Source: Coptis chinensis
Taxonomy: Eukaryota > Streptophyta > Magnoliopsida > Ranunculales > Ranunculaceae
Length of the DNA: 64,000 nucleotides
Assembly: GCA_015680905.1 (NCBI GenBank)
Contig: JADFTS010000016.1
Coordinates: forward strand, 23,555 to 87,554
Reading direction: 5' to 3'
Made by a program: the position numbers and the translations under genes. The notes below the pieces were generated by a model. The model saw only the letters and a program-made list of their open reading frames with translations. It was not told the origin of the DNA and did not search any database. Every line of letters begins with the position of its first letter. The stretch's first letter is position 1. Of this stretch, positions 34,587 through 46,700 are shown piece by piece.

Positions 34587-37145
34587 TTAGCTCTGGTTGC
34601 CCTTCGGAATGTTAAGTTCACCAAATATTGGGCTGTCAACTCCAACTCCCATGCCATTGAGACCATTGTCAACATAAACAACAGCACCTGTAATCGCTGA
34701 AGCCAATGGGGACACCAAGAAGGCAGCAGTATTTCCCACCTCATCTGTACCATTTTGAGTTCCAAGTTTGGTGAAAAGTGAAACAAGAAGCAAGAGGAAT
34801 TTGGGACTGAGAAAAAAGAGTGATCAGATTTGTATCCTTAACAATGTGTTCTCAGTGAACTCACCTGCAGACAGTTCTTTCTGCAAGGGAGCATTGGCTA
34901 GTGAGTAATCAATCATTTTATCAATGAATCCAATGGCTTTTGCAGCACGACTTCCCAGTGGTCCTGAGTATTGATTTATTTTAAGATAGAATCACAACAA
35001 ATAAACCTCAGAATACAAATGGATTAACTGAATGAATGTACTATTTTCAGATAGAATCACAACCAAATAAAAATCAGAATACAAACTGGATCAACTGCAT
35101 AACCCAAGTGATTTTAGAAGTCAAAGGGAGGTCTAGTATCTGAGCAACTTTATACGTTTGAGGAAATAAAACTTCCATGTCAACCACTTACGAATGTGAT
35201 TAATGTTATTAATGATATTCCCTACCATCAATATTACGAACAGGAATGGCATTTACAGAGATGACATGGAATTTCATACAGGTTTATGTAAGTGTGTATA
35301 CTCTATAGGTACTAAAAGGTTTCACTCGTGGTGAATACAGCGTTATAAAATGAGAGTGTACCGGCTGATATTGTATTAACTCTGATTTTGTGGCGTCTCC
35401 CAGCTTCAAAAGCAAGAACCTGCATTAAGCAGGAACCATTGTATAAGTGTCTTGAACTTATTAAAAAAACAAACCACAAGTAAAAGGTAAGTATGGAAAT
35501 GAGAAACAAATAACTAACTCGAGTATCACTCTCTAATGCGGCTTTAGCCGAACTCATTCCACCACCATATCTGCTCATAAACAGTTGAATCAAGATCTAT
35601 CCCAGCAACACAACCACTTAGTAGATAAGGCAGAGCATACATACCCTGGGATGATCCTTTCGGAAGCAATATACGTAAGCGAGATTGATGCGCCACCTGC
35701 AACAGTGACAGCAGAGTGTATTTCAGAAGTCATGACTCATAAGTATAATAAAATGCAAATGGAGATGAGTAACGTACTGAAATTTCCAAACGAAAAGCAT
35801 ACCTGGATTCATTATTGGAATGAAATGCTTGAGCAAAGAAACATAAGAGTAACTTGATGCAGATATTGCTGCAAGATAGCCCTTCCTAGATGTCTCCAGC
35901 AGAGGTTTCGTGACCTGTTTTAAACACATCCTGAAGTATAATCCCCAAAATAGATAGCAAACTGAACAGAAGAAGTCAGTCGTACCTCTGGTCCATTGGC
36001 AAGCGAATGCACGAGGATGTCAATAGTTCCGAAATCCTGTTTTACAGATTCAGCCACTTCCTGCGAGCAGTTCAGAAACCATGTGAATAGATACATTGGT
36101 TCATTTGCTGTTGTGGGATAAACTATAATTGATATTTCAATGATGACAAATCTTTTACCGAAGATATGGCATAAACAAGTAAAAATAATTACCAACTCTT
36201 CTATATAGCATCAATGTCAAGATAAAAAAAGGAGCAAATGTAATACCTGAACTGTCCATTTCGAGGACCCTGCATAGCGTTTATTTGCTTTAACCTGCAC
36301 ATCATCAAATATTCATGGTCAAAAGGGATATGATTGAAGCATCTCTCAATCATCTACAGTACTGTATTTAAGCAGTTGAACTTTACATCTTCCGGCACAT
36401 CCTCTAAGGTGTCATAAACAGCATCCAATGGATATACTTTGGTGATCTCCATGAGAGAACCATCTGGCAACCTGTGAAATATCAAAATCTCCATCAAATA
36501 TAGCTCTTCAAGCATCAACCTACCAAAGAGTAATTAAGAAATAATTCCACATTCTTACACGCGTGACGCATCAAACTTTCCACGACGTAAACTACTCTCG
36601 AAGATGTTGAGTGCCTGAAGCGAAAAAACTGTATCAGGATATACACATTGGCACATTGCTATAAAATTAGAAGGAGGACGGGATATGTAGCGTACAGGCA
36701 CCCATGTGCCAACAAGGATTTCAGCACCAGCAGCAGCTAGAGATTTTGCTATAGCCCAACCATATCCATTGTCATCAGCTATTCCAGCAATAAATGCCCT
36801 CTTACCTACAAACCAAAATCTACAACATGTTTATATCATTCAACTTTGCTTAACAGAAACATATATTTTGATCTATTTGATATAAAGCTGACAAACCTCT
36901 GAGATCAATAGGCAGCCCTGGAGAAGACTTGGTTTCACTAGTTTCAGACATTGCCTTTGTGGAAAATTTATCAGATTTGACGGGAGTGGATGTAAAGCTA
37001 CGGATGAAAGGTTGCAATGTAAGCCTAGCCCACGATGTTCCATCATTCCGAAGCCCACAATATGCAGCTTTTGTCATTAAAAACTCTTTGCAGAAAATGA
37101 AACACATGGTCTCACTGTCGCCATTTGCAAGCCAGATGCCGCCAT
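34587..37145 (-). CDS. MOD1: Enoyl-ACP reductase (NADH), plastid; frameshift in the transit-peptide region
   Basis: FabI-type short-chain dehydrogenase that reduces enoyl-ACP in the last step of each plastid fatty-acid elongation cycle. Twelve coding exons: 36897-37145, 36696-36805, 36559-36614, 36387-36471, 36247-36294, 35986-36060, 35803-35914, 35645-35696, 35519-35570, 35362-35419, 34865-34963 and 34587-34744. Cofactor loop [14 protein letters not shown], substrate loop [10 protein letters not shown], catalytic Tyr and Lys in [11 protein letters not shown], and C-terminal [17 protein letters not shown] are all present. The expected start [14 protein letters not shown] (37145) runs into TAA after SAKSF at a T5 run near 37080. 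Exon 1 is 249 nt where the phase at its 3' splice needs 250, so one base is missing. The mature enzyme is intact; a start at a downstream ATG in the transit peptide is possible. Confidence 0.95.
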
Positions 37146-37226
37146 CTCTCTCTCCTGTAATGTTATATGCAGAAGAAGAAGAAGAAGAAGAAGAAGGGTT
37201 TTGTTAGGGGAGATGAGACAAGTAAT

Positions 37227-37979
37227 TAGGGGTGGAACTTGGGTCGGGTTAGCCCAAGCCCGATGGATTAAAACCCGACTTTTGTTGGTCATAGGGCCTG
37301 GGCTAACATATCATATTTGTAGTCGGGCTTGGTTTTGTAAAATGAAAACCCGACTCGGTTTTGTATTGGGCGGGCTTAGGTTAGAATATCAAAAAACCAA
37401 AAAACCCAAGCCCGTGTGCATATATGTACATAACCGGTTACATTGAAATACCCTAGCCCGAAAGATTACATTGCCCGAAGGGAATCTAACCCGAAGGCTC
37501 TCGCTAATGCGCCAGTTTTTAGTAGACCCAACCGCCTCCACCTTGTCCATGAAGACTTGCTTTCGCTCCTTGATCCACCCATCGTAGCAGCAACACTTGG
37601 TGAGATTCGAACTTGCAACATCTCTCATGAGAGGAGGAGTACACAACCAATTGAGCTAGAAGCTCTTGTGTAAACATTCTATTTTTATAAAAATAAGGTT
37701 GAAATTTTTTATTTTAGAGAGAATAATGTAATCAACAAGGTTAGTTTCCCTTTCAAACAATCAAATCTTTTTTATTTAATTAGAAGATTTTAATTTTGGT
37801 GTTTTTTATCTCATAATTCCAAAAAAAAAACCCGAAAAATTTGACTAACCCGACCCAACACGAATTGGTTGGGCTAGGGCTTAGGCTGAAAATTTAAGGA
37901 CCGACTAGGGCTTGGTCCCGGACTCGGGTTGAAGCATTTGTAACTCAGGTTATACCTCAACCCGCGAATTCCACCCCTA
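37227..37979. mobile_element. hAT-type MITE, TAGGGGTG family, copy 3, with a nested SINE
   Basis: Inverted ends TAGGGGTGG and CCACCCCTA are flanked by CAAGTAAT (37219-37226) and GAAGTAAT (37980-37987), a 7-of-8 hAT-type duplication. It sits between the divergent ENR and 38359 genes, so it may influence either promoter. The interior from about 37460 to 37670 is a tRNA-derived insertion. Confidence 0.8.
37455..37672 (-). mobile_element. tRNA-derived SINE
   Basis: The minus strand begins near 37672 with an A-box-like TAGCTCAATTGGT and a B-box-like AGTTCGAATCTC about 40 bp later, then a non-tRNA body of ~150 bp. The spacing fits an RNA polymerase III promoter. It lies inside the MITE at 37227-37979. 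Confidence 0.65.
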
Positions 37980-38358
37980 GAAGTAATCACTCAAGTGGGT
38001 GCAATTAACTTCCAAATGGGTCGAACAAGACTTGGACCCATTTCGTGGAGGCCCAAGGCAAAATTTGTTTTGAATTTTGATTTTTGAAATCATTAATAAT
38101 TTCGTTACCATTTATTATGTTTTTGAAAAGGAAAAAGATAGACAAAGGATTTACCTGATAGTCTAAATGATCTGAATTCAGTCAATTAATTGTGTGACTT
38201 TAAGTGGCAAGAGTATATGTAATAATTTTACAGAAATGAATGTATTTCCAAACTTGAAGATTCTGTCTTAATCATTCACTAGTATTAAATAGTCATCTTC
38301 AACTCTTACAAATCACCAAATCTCATCACATACATACATTATTTCGCTGCCACACACA

Positions 38359-39597
38359 ATGCTGATCACCAATAATAATTCTTCAATGGAGACACAAAAT
38401 GCAGATGCTGATCCTATCTTACCATTCCTTGATGGTGAGACTAATACATTGATGCCTGGACTCCAGCCATCAGCTGTTCCTTTGGCTACCTCACCTGGGC
38501 TGATTGAAGCTCAGTCCCCCATGACCAACACTGATAACTACACACTTCATTTTCCAGATTTCTTCAATTCAGTACCGCTTAGTGGCCCCCAAAATGAGCG
38601 TGTGCCAGAACAAGCAACGCAGAGGATGCTTGGTGGGGAGATGCTTTACGACTTGAATGAGCCCTATGAACCCGAGTTCCATACCTATCGATCAGTATTT
38701 AATGGGCTTTCTGGTGGAAGAGGGAGGTACACAGGGTCAAGGATGTCTAGAGTGTATCGTCGACTGTATCAACAACCGAGAACTCTCTCTACCCGTGCTC
38801 TGCGGGGACCGTCCACTGAAGGGTTCAATATCCCGAGGCAATCTGGACTAGCTCGTCCACCATATCGACTTCCAAGAACTCTCTCTACCCATGCTCCGAG
38901 GGGACAGTCCAATGAAGGGTTCAACATCCCGAGCCTATCTAATCTCCGTCCATCAGATCAACATCCAAGAACTCTCGCTACCCATGCTCCGCGGGGACAG
39001 TCCACTGAAGGGTTCAACATCCCGCGCCTCTCTCTACCTTCCAGTGGTCATTATAATAGCATAGGATCACCAAGAGTGGTTAGGGATATACCCTGCACTT
39101 TTGGTGATTCTTCAGCTCCATCAGGAGTCGCTAAAGCCACTCCACGAGTCAGCCTGAAAACAACAGTTCTCCCTACAACCGGCATTTCACAGGGCAACTC
39201 TAATGCAGCGGTTCAGCCTAGAGATGGTTCAATTTCAACAACATCAGAAGTCCTGGAACAGCCAACAGTGACCATTAGGTTCAACCGTGATGCCTCACGC
39301 CACACTTTTGGGAACTCTTCATCCCGAAGAAATGGTATTGATCTGTCCCTAAAGTTGGGAGAGCGTACTACTGATGTTTCCGTGGTTGCAGAAGGCTATG
39401 TTGATCTTGATCTGTCCCTAACTTTGCATCTACCTACTGCTGTAGCAGCAGAACCATCTAAAGGAGTTGCTGGTTATTCTGTGGCACCAGGTGGTCCTGA
39501 AAATAATCCAATTGAGCCAGGACATAATGAAAAAGATCCAAAGGGGGCAAGTTGGCGTGATATAGTCGGAGGGAGCGAAAGTCAGGACCAGGATTAG
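38359..39597 (+). CDS. Unrecognised 412-residue protein with internal repeats and two EAR-type motifs
   Basis: A single long open frame with no introns seen. I do not recognise the family. The central part has three ~23-residue repeats (residues 140-162, 172-194, 203-225) built on PRTLSTHAPRG and EGFNIP at 31-32 residue spacing. The C-terminal third has two EAR-like repression motifs, DLSLKLG (328-334) and DLDLSLTL (349-356). The composition is Ser/Pro/Thr-rich with no zinc finger, membrane segment or signal peptide, so a nuclear regulatory role is only an inference. A nearby second ATG (SSMETQ, residue 10) could be the true start. Low codon bias and intact length support a real gene. Confidence 0.65.
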   Translation: MLITNNNSSMETQNADADPILPFLDGETNTLMPGLQPSAVPLATSPGLIEAQSPMTNTDNYTLHFPDFFNSVPLSGPQNERVPEQATQRMLGGEMLYDLNEPYEPEFHTYRSVFNGLSGGRGRYTGSRMSRVYRRLYQQPRTLSTRALRGPSTEGFNIPRQSGLARPPYRLPRTLSTHAPRGQSNEGFNIPSLSNLRPSDQHPRTLATHAPRGQSTEGFNIPRLSLPSSGHYNSIGSPRVVRDIPCTFGDSSAPSGVAKATPRVSLKTTVLPTTGISQGNSNAAVQPRDGSISTTSEVLEQPTVTIRFNRDASRHTFGNSSSRRNGIDLSLKLGERTTDVSVVAEGYVDLDLSLTLHLPTAVAAEPSKGVAGYSVAPGGPENNPIEPGHNEKDPKGASWRDIVGGSESQDQD

Positions 39598-41485
39598 AAA
39601 GGTATTGAGTCCGAGGATAATGATTTGATTCTAAGGGTTCACTTCCATGTTATCTCTCCTTATATCCATCAGTTTAGTTTTATTTATTCCTAGGAGTCAT
39701 TCTTCAGTTCAGTTGTTAGTCTGTCATTGTGTTACCCGCCAGGGAAACTGTGTCTTCATTTTTCTTTCCGTGATCTCAAGTCGTAGTAGGTGTCTTGCAG
39801 TGTGATTTTGTCTCACATTGCCAGTGTCTGATGTCAGGGTCCTTTCTTCCCTATTTTATCCAGAAGTGAACCAAGCTAGCTTTTTCGTGTTTATGTGGAA
39901 AATTGCCTATTGATTTTATCATGACAACATGATGGTGAATTTCTTCTTCATAATTTCAATTCGGCAGGGGAGGGGTAGGTTAGTAGGCACAAATTAAGAT
40001 TGTGCTGACAGTTCCCTTCAGCAAAACCATTCTTAAACAATGTAATGTAAACATCCAATACTCTTGTACGTATACTCGTATAGAACTAGCTTGGAAACTT
40101 AATTTCTAACAAATTCTGTCAAGACACGTTTAACAGACGCAAAACATCGGAAATAGTAAAACCTGGGGAAAAAAAACATACTAGCTGCTTAATCAGACAC
40201 GGCACAAACACGTACTGGAAAGAAAGCAACCTGAAAAAACACACACTGACTCGACTGTCTTGGAGAGGCCCAGTACTGAAAGCAGGAGGGCGGGCTAGAA
40301 AAAAACAACATACTAGCTGTGCAATCAGGCACAAACACTGAAAAAAACATACTGAGCGATATTAGCTATGTTAATATCGCATTTTTGCGTTATGGCAACA
40401 GACAATGCAGTGCCATGAGGATAAAGGGAGTACTCTTTAAGTGTGGAACATAAAGGTTTTGGTGCAAATTGATATTAGTTTAGCCTCGATAACTACTTCC
40501 AGCCAAAATTCCGTGCTTCACAGAGTTGCTATTGAAATTACCTACAAAAACTAGGCTATGCATCCATAACATTCAGTGCTATGAGACTAGCAGCTACCAA
40601 CTGATATTAGATAGGAAAAGCCAATTGATCGATCAACTAACATGCTCAAAATCAAATCTGATATTAGATAGGAACACAAGTTCTGGCTTAATGTGCTCAA
40701 TTTATGTCCAGCATCATGCCTAAAGGATAGTTGAACTTGTCAGATATGTTAATAGTTGAACTCTACATACTGGTACATATGGGCTGGCGTTCTGAATCTG
40801 ATAATCCAATACTTGTTAATATCTGGGAAACTGAGGCTTTGCAAGCTTATTATACGACAATGATATGATTGTAAGAAATAGCCAGGACAATACTTTTATT
40901 AAAATACAAAACCCTAGGATGAACTTCATCTATGTGAATATGCAGTGATTCACACTCCTATGAAAGGACATAGAATGTTAGGGTTTCATGAAAATGGTCG
41001 TTAAGGCGCTTACGTAGATCAACATAAAGTCTAATTAATTACGATAAATTATCATCATGTCGGATCGTATAGATCCTATTCCCTTAATAAATAAATCAAA
41101 GGAATCATATATTTTATATATTTTCCATATTAAATGTACATAATTGTTTTGTCACTAGCCATTCGAATAATTAGGCGTGACTATATTCGATAGATTTTTA
41201 ATTTGCTAAAACTAAATCAAATAACACAAGAAAAAACTGAGACAGTGAGACCAAAGTCCACTGGTCGCTAATGTACTTGACGAAAAATAAATCATGTAAA
41301 GTTAACAAAGTAACAATGACACCAGCAGACAGGCATAACTAAAGAAAATAGATTGATGAAAGTCATGAAAATAGAAAACAAGAAAATAAAATAAGCAGGG
41401 TGATAACAGACTATTTAGAGCCCAAGCTCCACAGACTCAATTTTGGGGTTTGGCTCTTGGCTTGCTTACAGCACTAGCTGACACC
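39598..41485. other. Intergenic DNA with a short direct repeat
   Basis: After the 3' UTR of the 38359 gene, two direct copies containing ACATACTAGCTG and GCACAAACAC lie near 40177-40215 and 40309-40340. The rest is AT-rich and without recognisable coding or element ends. Confidence 0.45.
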
Positions 41486-41965
41486 TTAGTTTCGATTAGT
41501 TTCACGGCAAAATTCCTCCCAAGGTCGAAAACCACCAGTATTACTAGCCACAGTATTAGATGGTACAGCAGCTGCAGGACTACTACCAGGCAATCCCAAC
41601 TTTAAGGCCAGATCAACATCACCTATAGGAACTTTAGTTGGAAGACTTTCGTGATGGTACTGGTTGGTGCAATGGCATATCATTAGCTTTCTCCACTCCT
41701 CCATTTGCTCCTGTCTATGAGTATTTTGGTGCTCACGAAGAGAATGCTCATTATAGAACATCTCAGGACACTGTCTGCAGGAGAAATATCTAGGTCCATC
41801 CTGTTCAACAATCGGTTGGGCTGGCATCGTGGGTGCAGACTCTGTCTCATACTTGAGCTTTTTCCTTGATTTTTTTTTATTGGTTACAACATCTGCAGAC
41901 TTTGGTGAAAGAAAACCATTTCTGATTTTGGCTTCCATTGAAGAGTTTAACAACCTTTTTGCCAT
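41486..41965 (-). CDS. Single C2H2 zinc-finger protein with C-terminal EAR motif
   Basis: A 159-residue intronless frame. A basic nuclear-localisation-like stretch KKKSRKKLK (30-38) precedes one C2H2 finger, CRQCPEMFYNEHSLREHQNTH, with ligands Cys63, Cys66, His79 and His83. The plant-typical QALGGH is replaced by NEHSLREH. An EAR-type motif DVDLALKLGL lies at 116-125. Small single-finger plus EAR proteins are usually transcriptional repressors; the target is unknown. Possible upstream non-coding exons were not resolved. Confidence 0.75.
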   Translation of the reverse strand: MAKRLLNSSMEAKIRNGFLSPKSADVVTNKKKSRKKLKYETESAPTMPAQPIVEQDGPRYFSCRQCPEMFYNEHSLREHQNTHRQEQMEEWRKLMICHCTNQYHHESLPTKVPIGDVDLALKLGLPGSSPAAAVPSNTVASNTGGFRPWEEFCRETNRN

Positions 41966-43777
41966 TCGATTGAACTTGGGTGTTTAGAACATTTAGAAGA
42001 TGACTACCTATATAACAAAATAATTCATCAAGATCAAATCTTTCGTGTATACATGGCAGTACATTCTATACTGTACTTATTACTACATGTCCTAATATAT
42101 CCCTTTTGAGTTGGACCATTAAATTGACTCAATGCAAGATAATCTCATGAGCTGTCGTACTAATGTACATAGACTTTCATGATCTAGATTACAGCCCAAT
42201 GCACGCCGGTCATATATCTCAAGTTGTAAGATACTGCTCTGCATCTCGATGCGCAATCAACAGTATGCATGGGGGCTGTCACGTTGTTAGTATTTTTCTG
42301 GATCATTGAGAATATCAGCCTATCAGGTTTTGATTAGTAATATTTGTAAATGAGGACTGAATTAATTCTACGTATTCCATATCAGGATGGACATCTTTAC
42401 ATTGCATCATAAGTATTATGAGTTGGACCATTGGCTCATTGATTGCAAGAAAAGTAGGAAGGTTACTAAGTTTTAAATATTGATTAGCGAAACTTAATTA
42501 TAACCATTTTAAGTTCAATTTTAATTATCGAGAATATATGTTCAATGATGTTCTTCCAATCAGGAAAACTTTGGTTTGCTAAAGAGAGTGGTACTGTTCG
42601 AAGTTCTGATTCTATTGTGAAGCAAGGTGTATCTATCCCTAGTCCCAGCCAGTGTGGAGGATGTGCAAGAGACTGTATAACAGTCGCCCTGCCGGAGCAC
42701 ATGCTTCCAAGTTCCACTTGTCCTGTAACAGTTCATGTAACTTGCTGTCACACGTTTTGGCCTTCTGCGTTTGCAGATTATGTGCTATGGAGTCTGGAGA
42801 GTAAGAAAATTCATGATTCCATTTCTTCTTGATGTTGTAAACATCTGAACTAGAATTCTATCATATTTTTACTTTTGAGCGGAAGAAAGCAATTTTAATG
42901 TTTAATTTGATGAAAACATTTTTTGATACTCAGCTCTGTTCTTCAGATAAACTGTACGTTTTTACTTTGGGCAGCATTATGTGTCATTATCAATATATAA
43001 TCAAATATATGAACATATTGAGAGGGGAAATATTTAGATAATAATACAATGACCTCTCCAACAGTACAAATTTTAGCGCAAAATTCAAATGTGAATAAAA
43101 GTCAGTACTAGTTCAAATATACCATACCTACATAGCTAAATCAGTATACCATATTGTAGCGCGCGTTACCACCAGTGGCGGCGGGTTCCAGACCTCGCCT
43201 CTTTATAAATAGAAAAATAATTATAGAATGAAGGTTATGAAGTCTTTCCCTCTATGCTATTTTCATTGAATTTTTAGTCAATGACTGTTTGAGTACATAC
43301 AATCAGAACAAAATTCTAAGTTCTACAAAGAAAAATTGCAAGAAAATAGGGGCCATTTGTGTTGTTTTTACTCTTTCCTTCGTTGGGACTTTTGTGTTTA
43401 ATTTTTTTAGCTATTAAACAAGAATGCAGCTAGGTAGAGAAGAATCTAAGCATTTATTAACCTGTCTCTAATGTCCATGCATGAAGGTGGGTTTCTTAGT
43501 AAAATCATCATTTAGATGAGCTCCCAGTCTCATACATGGTTGAAAAATTGTCTTTAGTGGTGACAGTTTGTCAAATTGTTTGTTCATTCTGACATGATAA
43601 TCGATTACTTCAGTTACTCTAGCCTATGTATAAACATGTGGACAGTTTACATTTTATTCTTTCCTCTTCTCTCTCATATATTCAAATTTGGAATCATTTC
43701 TGTTCTTTATCTGCTTTTGCATGGCAACAGAATAGGCTCACCACCTTCATTCTTGCAGGAAAAGTGCTTAGTGATCG
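41966..43777. other. Region upstream of the C2H2 and GATA genes
   Basis: Divergent intergenic DNA. A 95-codon plus-strand frame at 42545-42832 and its antisense show no family resemblance. A splice acceptor (TTCTTGCAG, ending ~43759) just before the GATA start codon implies an upstream non-coding GATA exon that I could not place. Confidence 0.4.
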
Positions 43778-46700
43778 ATGGACCCAAGCGCAATCAACAA
43801 TCTTTATTGGAGTGATGGAAGCAGTACTGAAATCAAGGAACAAGATCTCATCAGTAAACTTGATGAGAACTTTCCTGGACAGAATCATGATCCTGAAGTA
43901 GATTGTACGTTGAAGTTGGGGGTGTCTTGTGATCAACCCGGATCAAGTTCAATGAGCAGCGACATGACTTTACAATCAAACATGTACACTAAGGACATTT
44001 GTGTTGATCCTTCACTGCAGGTATATAATACCTACAACCCCTTTTTTTTCTTCACACAGCTTGCTTTTGATACAGATAACTTATTTTTATGGTTGAAGTA
44101 GTACTACTTAATTGTCAAATTTCTTGTTTAATTTCCATTGAATTGAAAGAACAAATTATTTCAAGTAACCGCAGGTACTATAATCGATCTTTTATGCGAC
44201 CATACACTGTCCTGATCTATTCCTAGAAAGTACTTAGTTGTGCTCCTAGCTAAATATTTCATTGGATCATTGATTGCTTGATTAAGGTCATTGTCATTTG
44301 TGCATACTTAAGGCAAGGGATTAGGGAGCTGTAGATGAGATCCCAGCCGCAAAATTGGGCAAAGAACAATTTAGTTGATCGAACAAAAAAAGTCAATATG
44401 TAGAATGTGAAGAATGTGAAGAGAAACACAACTATAGCTTAACTTATTGATGAAGTCTTGGTTATTACATAAGACATTAGTTGCCCGCGATCAGGAAGTA
44501 AACAACAGTGCCACATGCATACCAAAAAAGATTATTTGCAAGCAGATAGAGACGTTCAGTATAGTAGCCGTATCACTAACAATAAGGAAACTAACATCCC
44601 GAGGAATTTATGGAGTTGAAAGATTGGAGTAAGAAGTCCCGGCATGCAATTTTCTTTTCCTGTTTGAATTGTAGGACACGCACGCTCTATATAAACCTTC
44701 GCCACGTACTGAAACAATTTGGTCGATCTTTGATTCCGTTGGCAACTTCTCTTTTGTTGCTATTGAAATGAACATCTTTATAATTATAAGTGTGCCAAAG
44801 CTAAGTGGTCACTCACAAATACAAGTATAGGCTTAATAATCACTTAAAGAGAATTGGAAGAATGAGAAGTACGAAAAACTATAATGATCAATTTTTTTTG
44901 CTAGATTAACAAATGTAGGAAACTTTGTGAAAGAGAGGGTGAGGGTTTATACTTATACTTTGTGAGAAAGCATATCCCGGCTTTCCAAGAGTTAGTTGCA
45001 ATCACTAAGGACAAAGTAATACTGAAATCTTGAGAGGTTATGGTGGTTTTCTCTGGGGTAGTAGGATACCAGGTATACACTTTGGAGGAGAAAATGAAAT
45101 AGGGAAGTGCTGATACCTGTATCAGATTGTAAGAGCATGTAGTACGTACATCAAACTATAAACTTTGCCTGAAGCAACTATAAACTAGGGTACGAAAGGT
45201 GAATTCGAAATAAGAGCAGAGAGCACATGTAAGTTACAAATTACTGCAACTGTGAATTTCCTTCTTTCATTCAACATTTAAGATTCGACACACAATTAAG
45301 CATTTTAACCAAATTCCTTTCATAATTTATAAGCAACCAGAACCAACAGGACATTCAGCAGTTGAAACAAACAAAATGAGAAATGAGAAAAACAACTTGG
45401 CAGTTGAAGATTTATGTATATATGTGCATTATATTATAATCAACTACTTATACCTAGCAATGTTTTGCGCTTGGTACTAAAGTTTACATTTGGTCATTTG
45501 TGTGGACTGTGGTCAATGAATGAAGGCATGTATTGACTGCCTTGCATATATATCCACAAGTTCGCAAGTGAAATCAGTAGGGCTCTTACATGATTGTAGG
45601 GGAGTGATATTCTCTATACAGCACGCGCTTAGCATAGTGGAACTAAGGCACCGACCTGTGATATCAGGTCGCATCCACGAGCCAACAACGCGCCACAAGA
45701 CAGATCGCATCATCCGCGAACTACATCGAGGCGGTGACACATACTCCCTATCCATAAGCAATCATGGTGACGGAGTACTTGCACTAATCGGTATCGATCG
45801 ATCATCCGACACGGCCGCAAGCTACTTGCTCTCGGTATCACTCCTCATCATCACAGCGGACCTATGTAGATATTTCTCACATGCTCCCATGATCCACCCC
45901 CGCGTTGGTGATATCCTCTGCGTGGAGGTGAGGATACACTCCGAATCTCTATAAATACCACTCCTATGAACTACGCCAGACCTGATTCTACTCTGAGCCC
46001 AGCCCCCAGAGCAAGATACGTAGGCAGTTCGCTCCAAAAGCCGAACTCGGTCTCACCTATCCATTCATACCAGTCCCCAGAGACTGTTTGTAAGGGAATA
46101 TCATATCACACCTTTACATTGGCGCCGTCTGTGGTCTCGATTACTTGAGAAACCAAACCACTTTCACACTAATCATTAGCAAAAAACCAAACCAGAAAGA
46201 TTCTCAAGCCCACGAAGCATGGCAAGCCTCGAAGCTCAATTCAACTCTTTGGCCGGCCAGCTAGGAACCATGAACGAACAAATTGCACTCTTCGGGCAAA
46301 GCGTCACCTTACGTGCACAAGTAGATACACAAAGCCCACTAGCTGGCACCGCCGACGACGACGTTATCAACGTCAGTCAACAAATCACCGAGCTAAATCA
46401 AAGGCTCGACAAGAATGCGGTCAAGAAAGATTCCACTCAAATAGTGCGAGAAAATCGCGAAAACCTATCGGCGCCTCTCCATTCATTTGCGAAGTCCTTC
46501 ACAAAGGTCTCACCTCGGACTTTGTCCAACCACGTTTTCCAGCGTATGGCGGTCGTACATGCCCGGGCGCGACATATAGCACGATATGCTCAAAGCCTTG
46601 CGCTATCTGGCGCCGGAGTTCGACCATCTACGATGCGAGGGCTCTTTCCGGCAAGCTTGAAGGGCGGCCCGCTTCGATTGGTTTTCTCCCTCGAACCGGA

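Noticed and set aside
42545-42832. 95-codon frame with several cysteines
   Set aside because: Cysteine spacing fits no known finger and no splice context joins it to the C2H2 or GATA gene.
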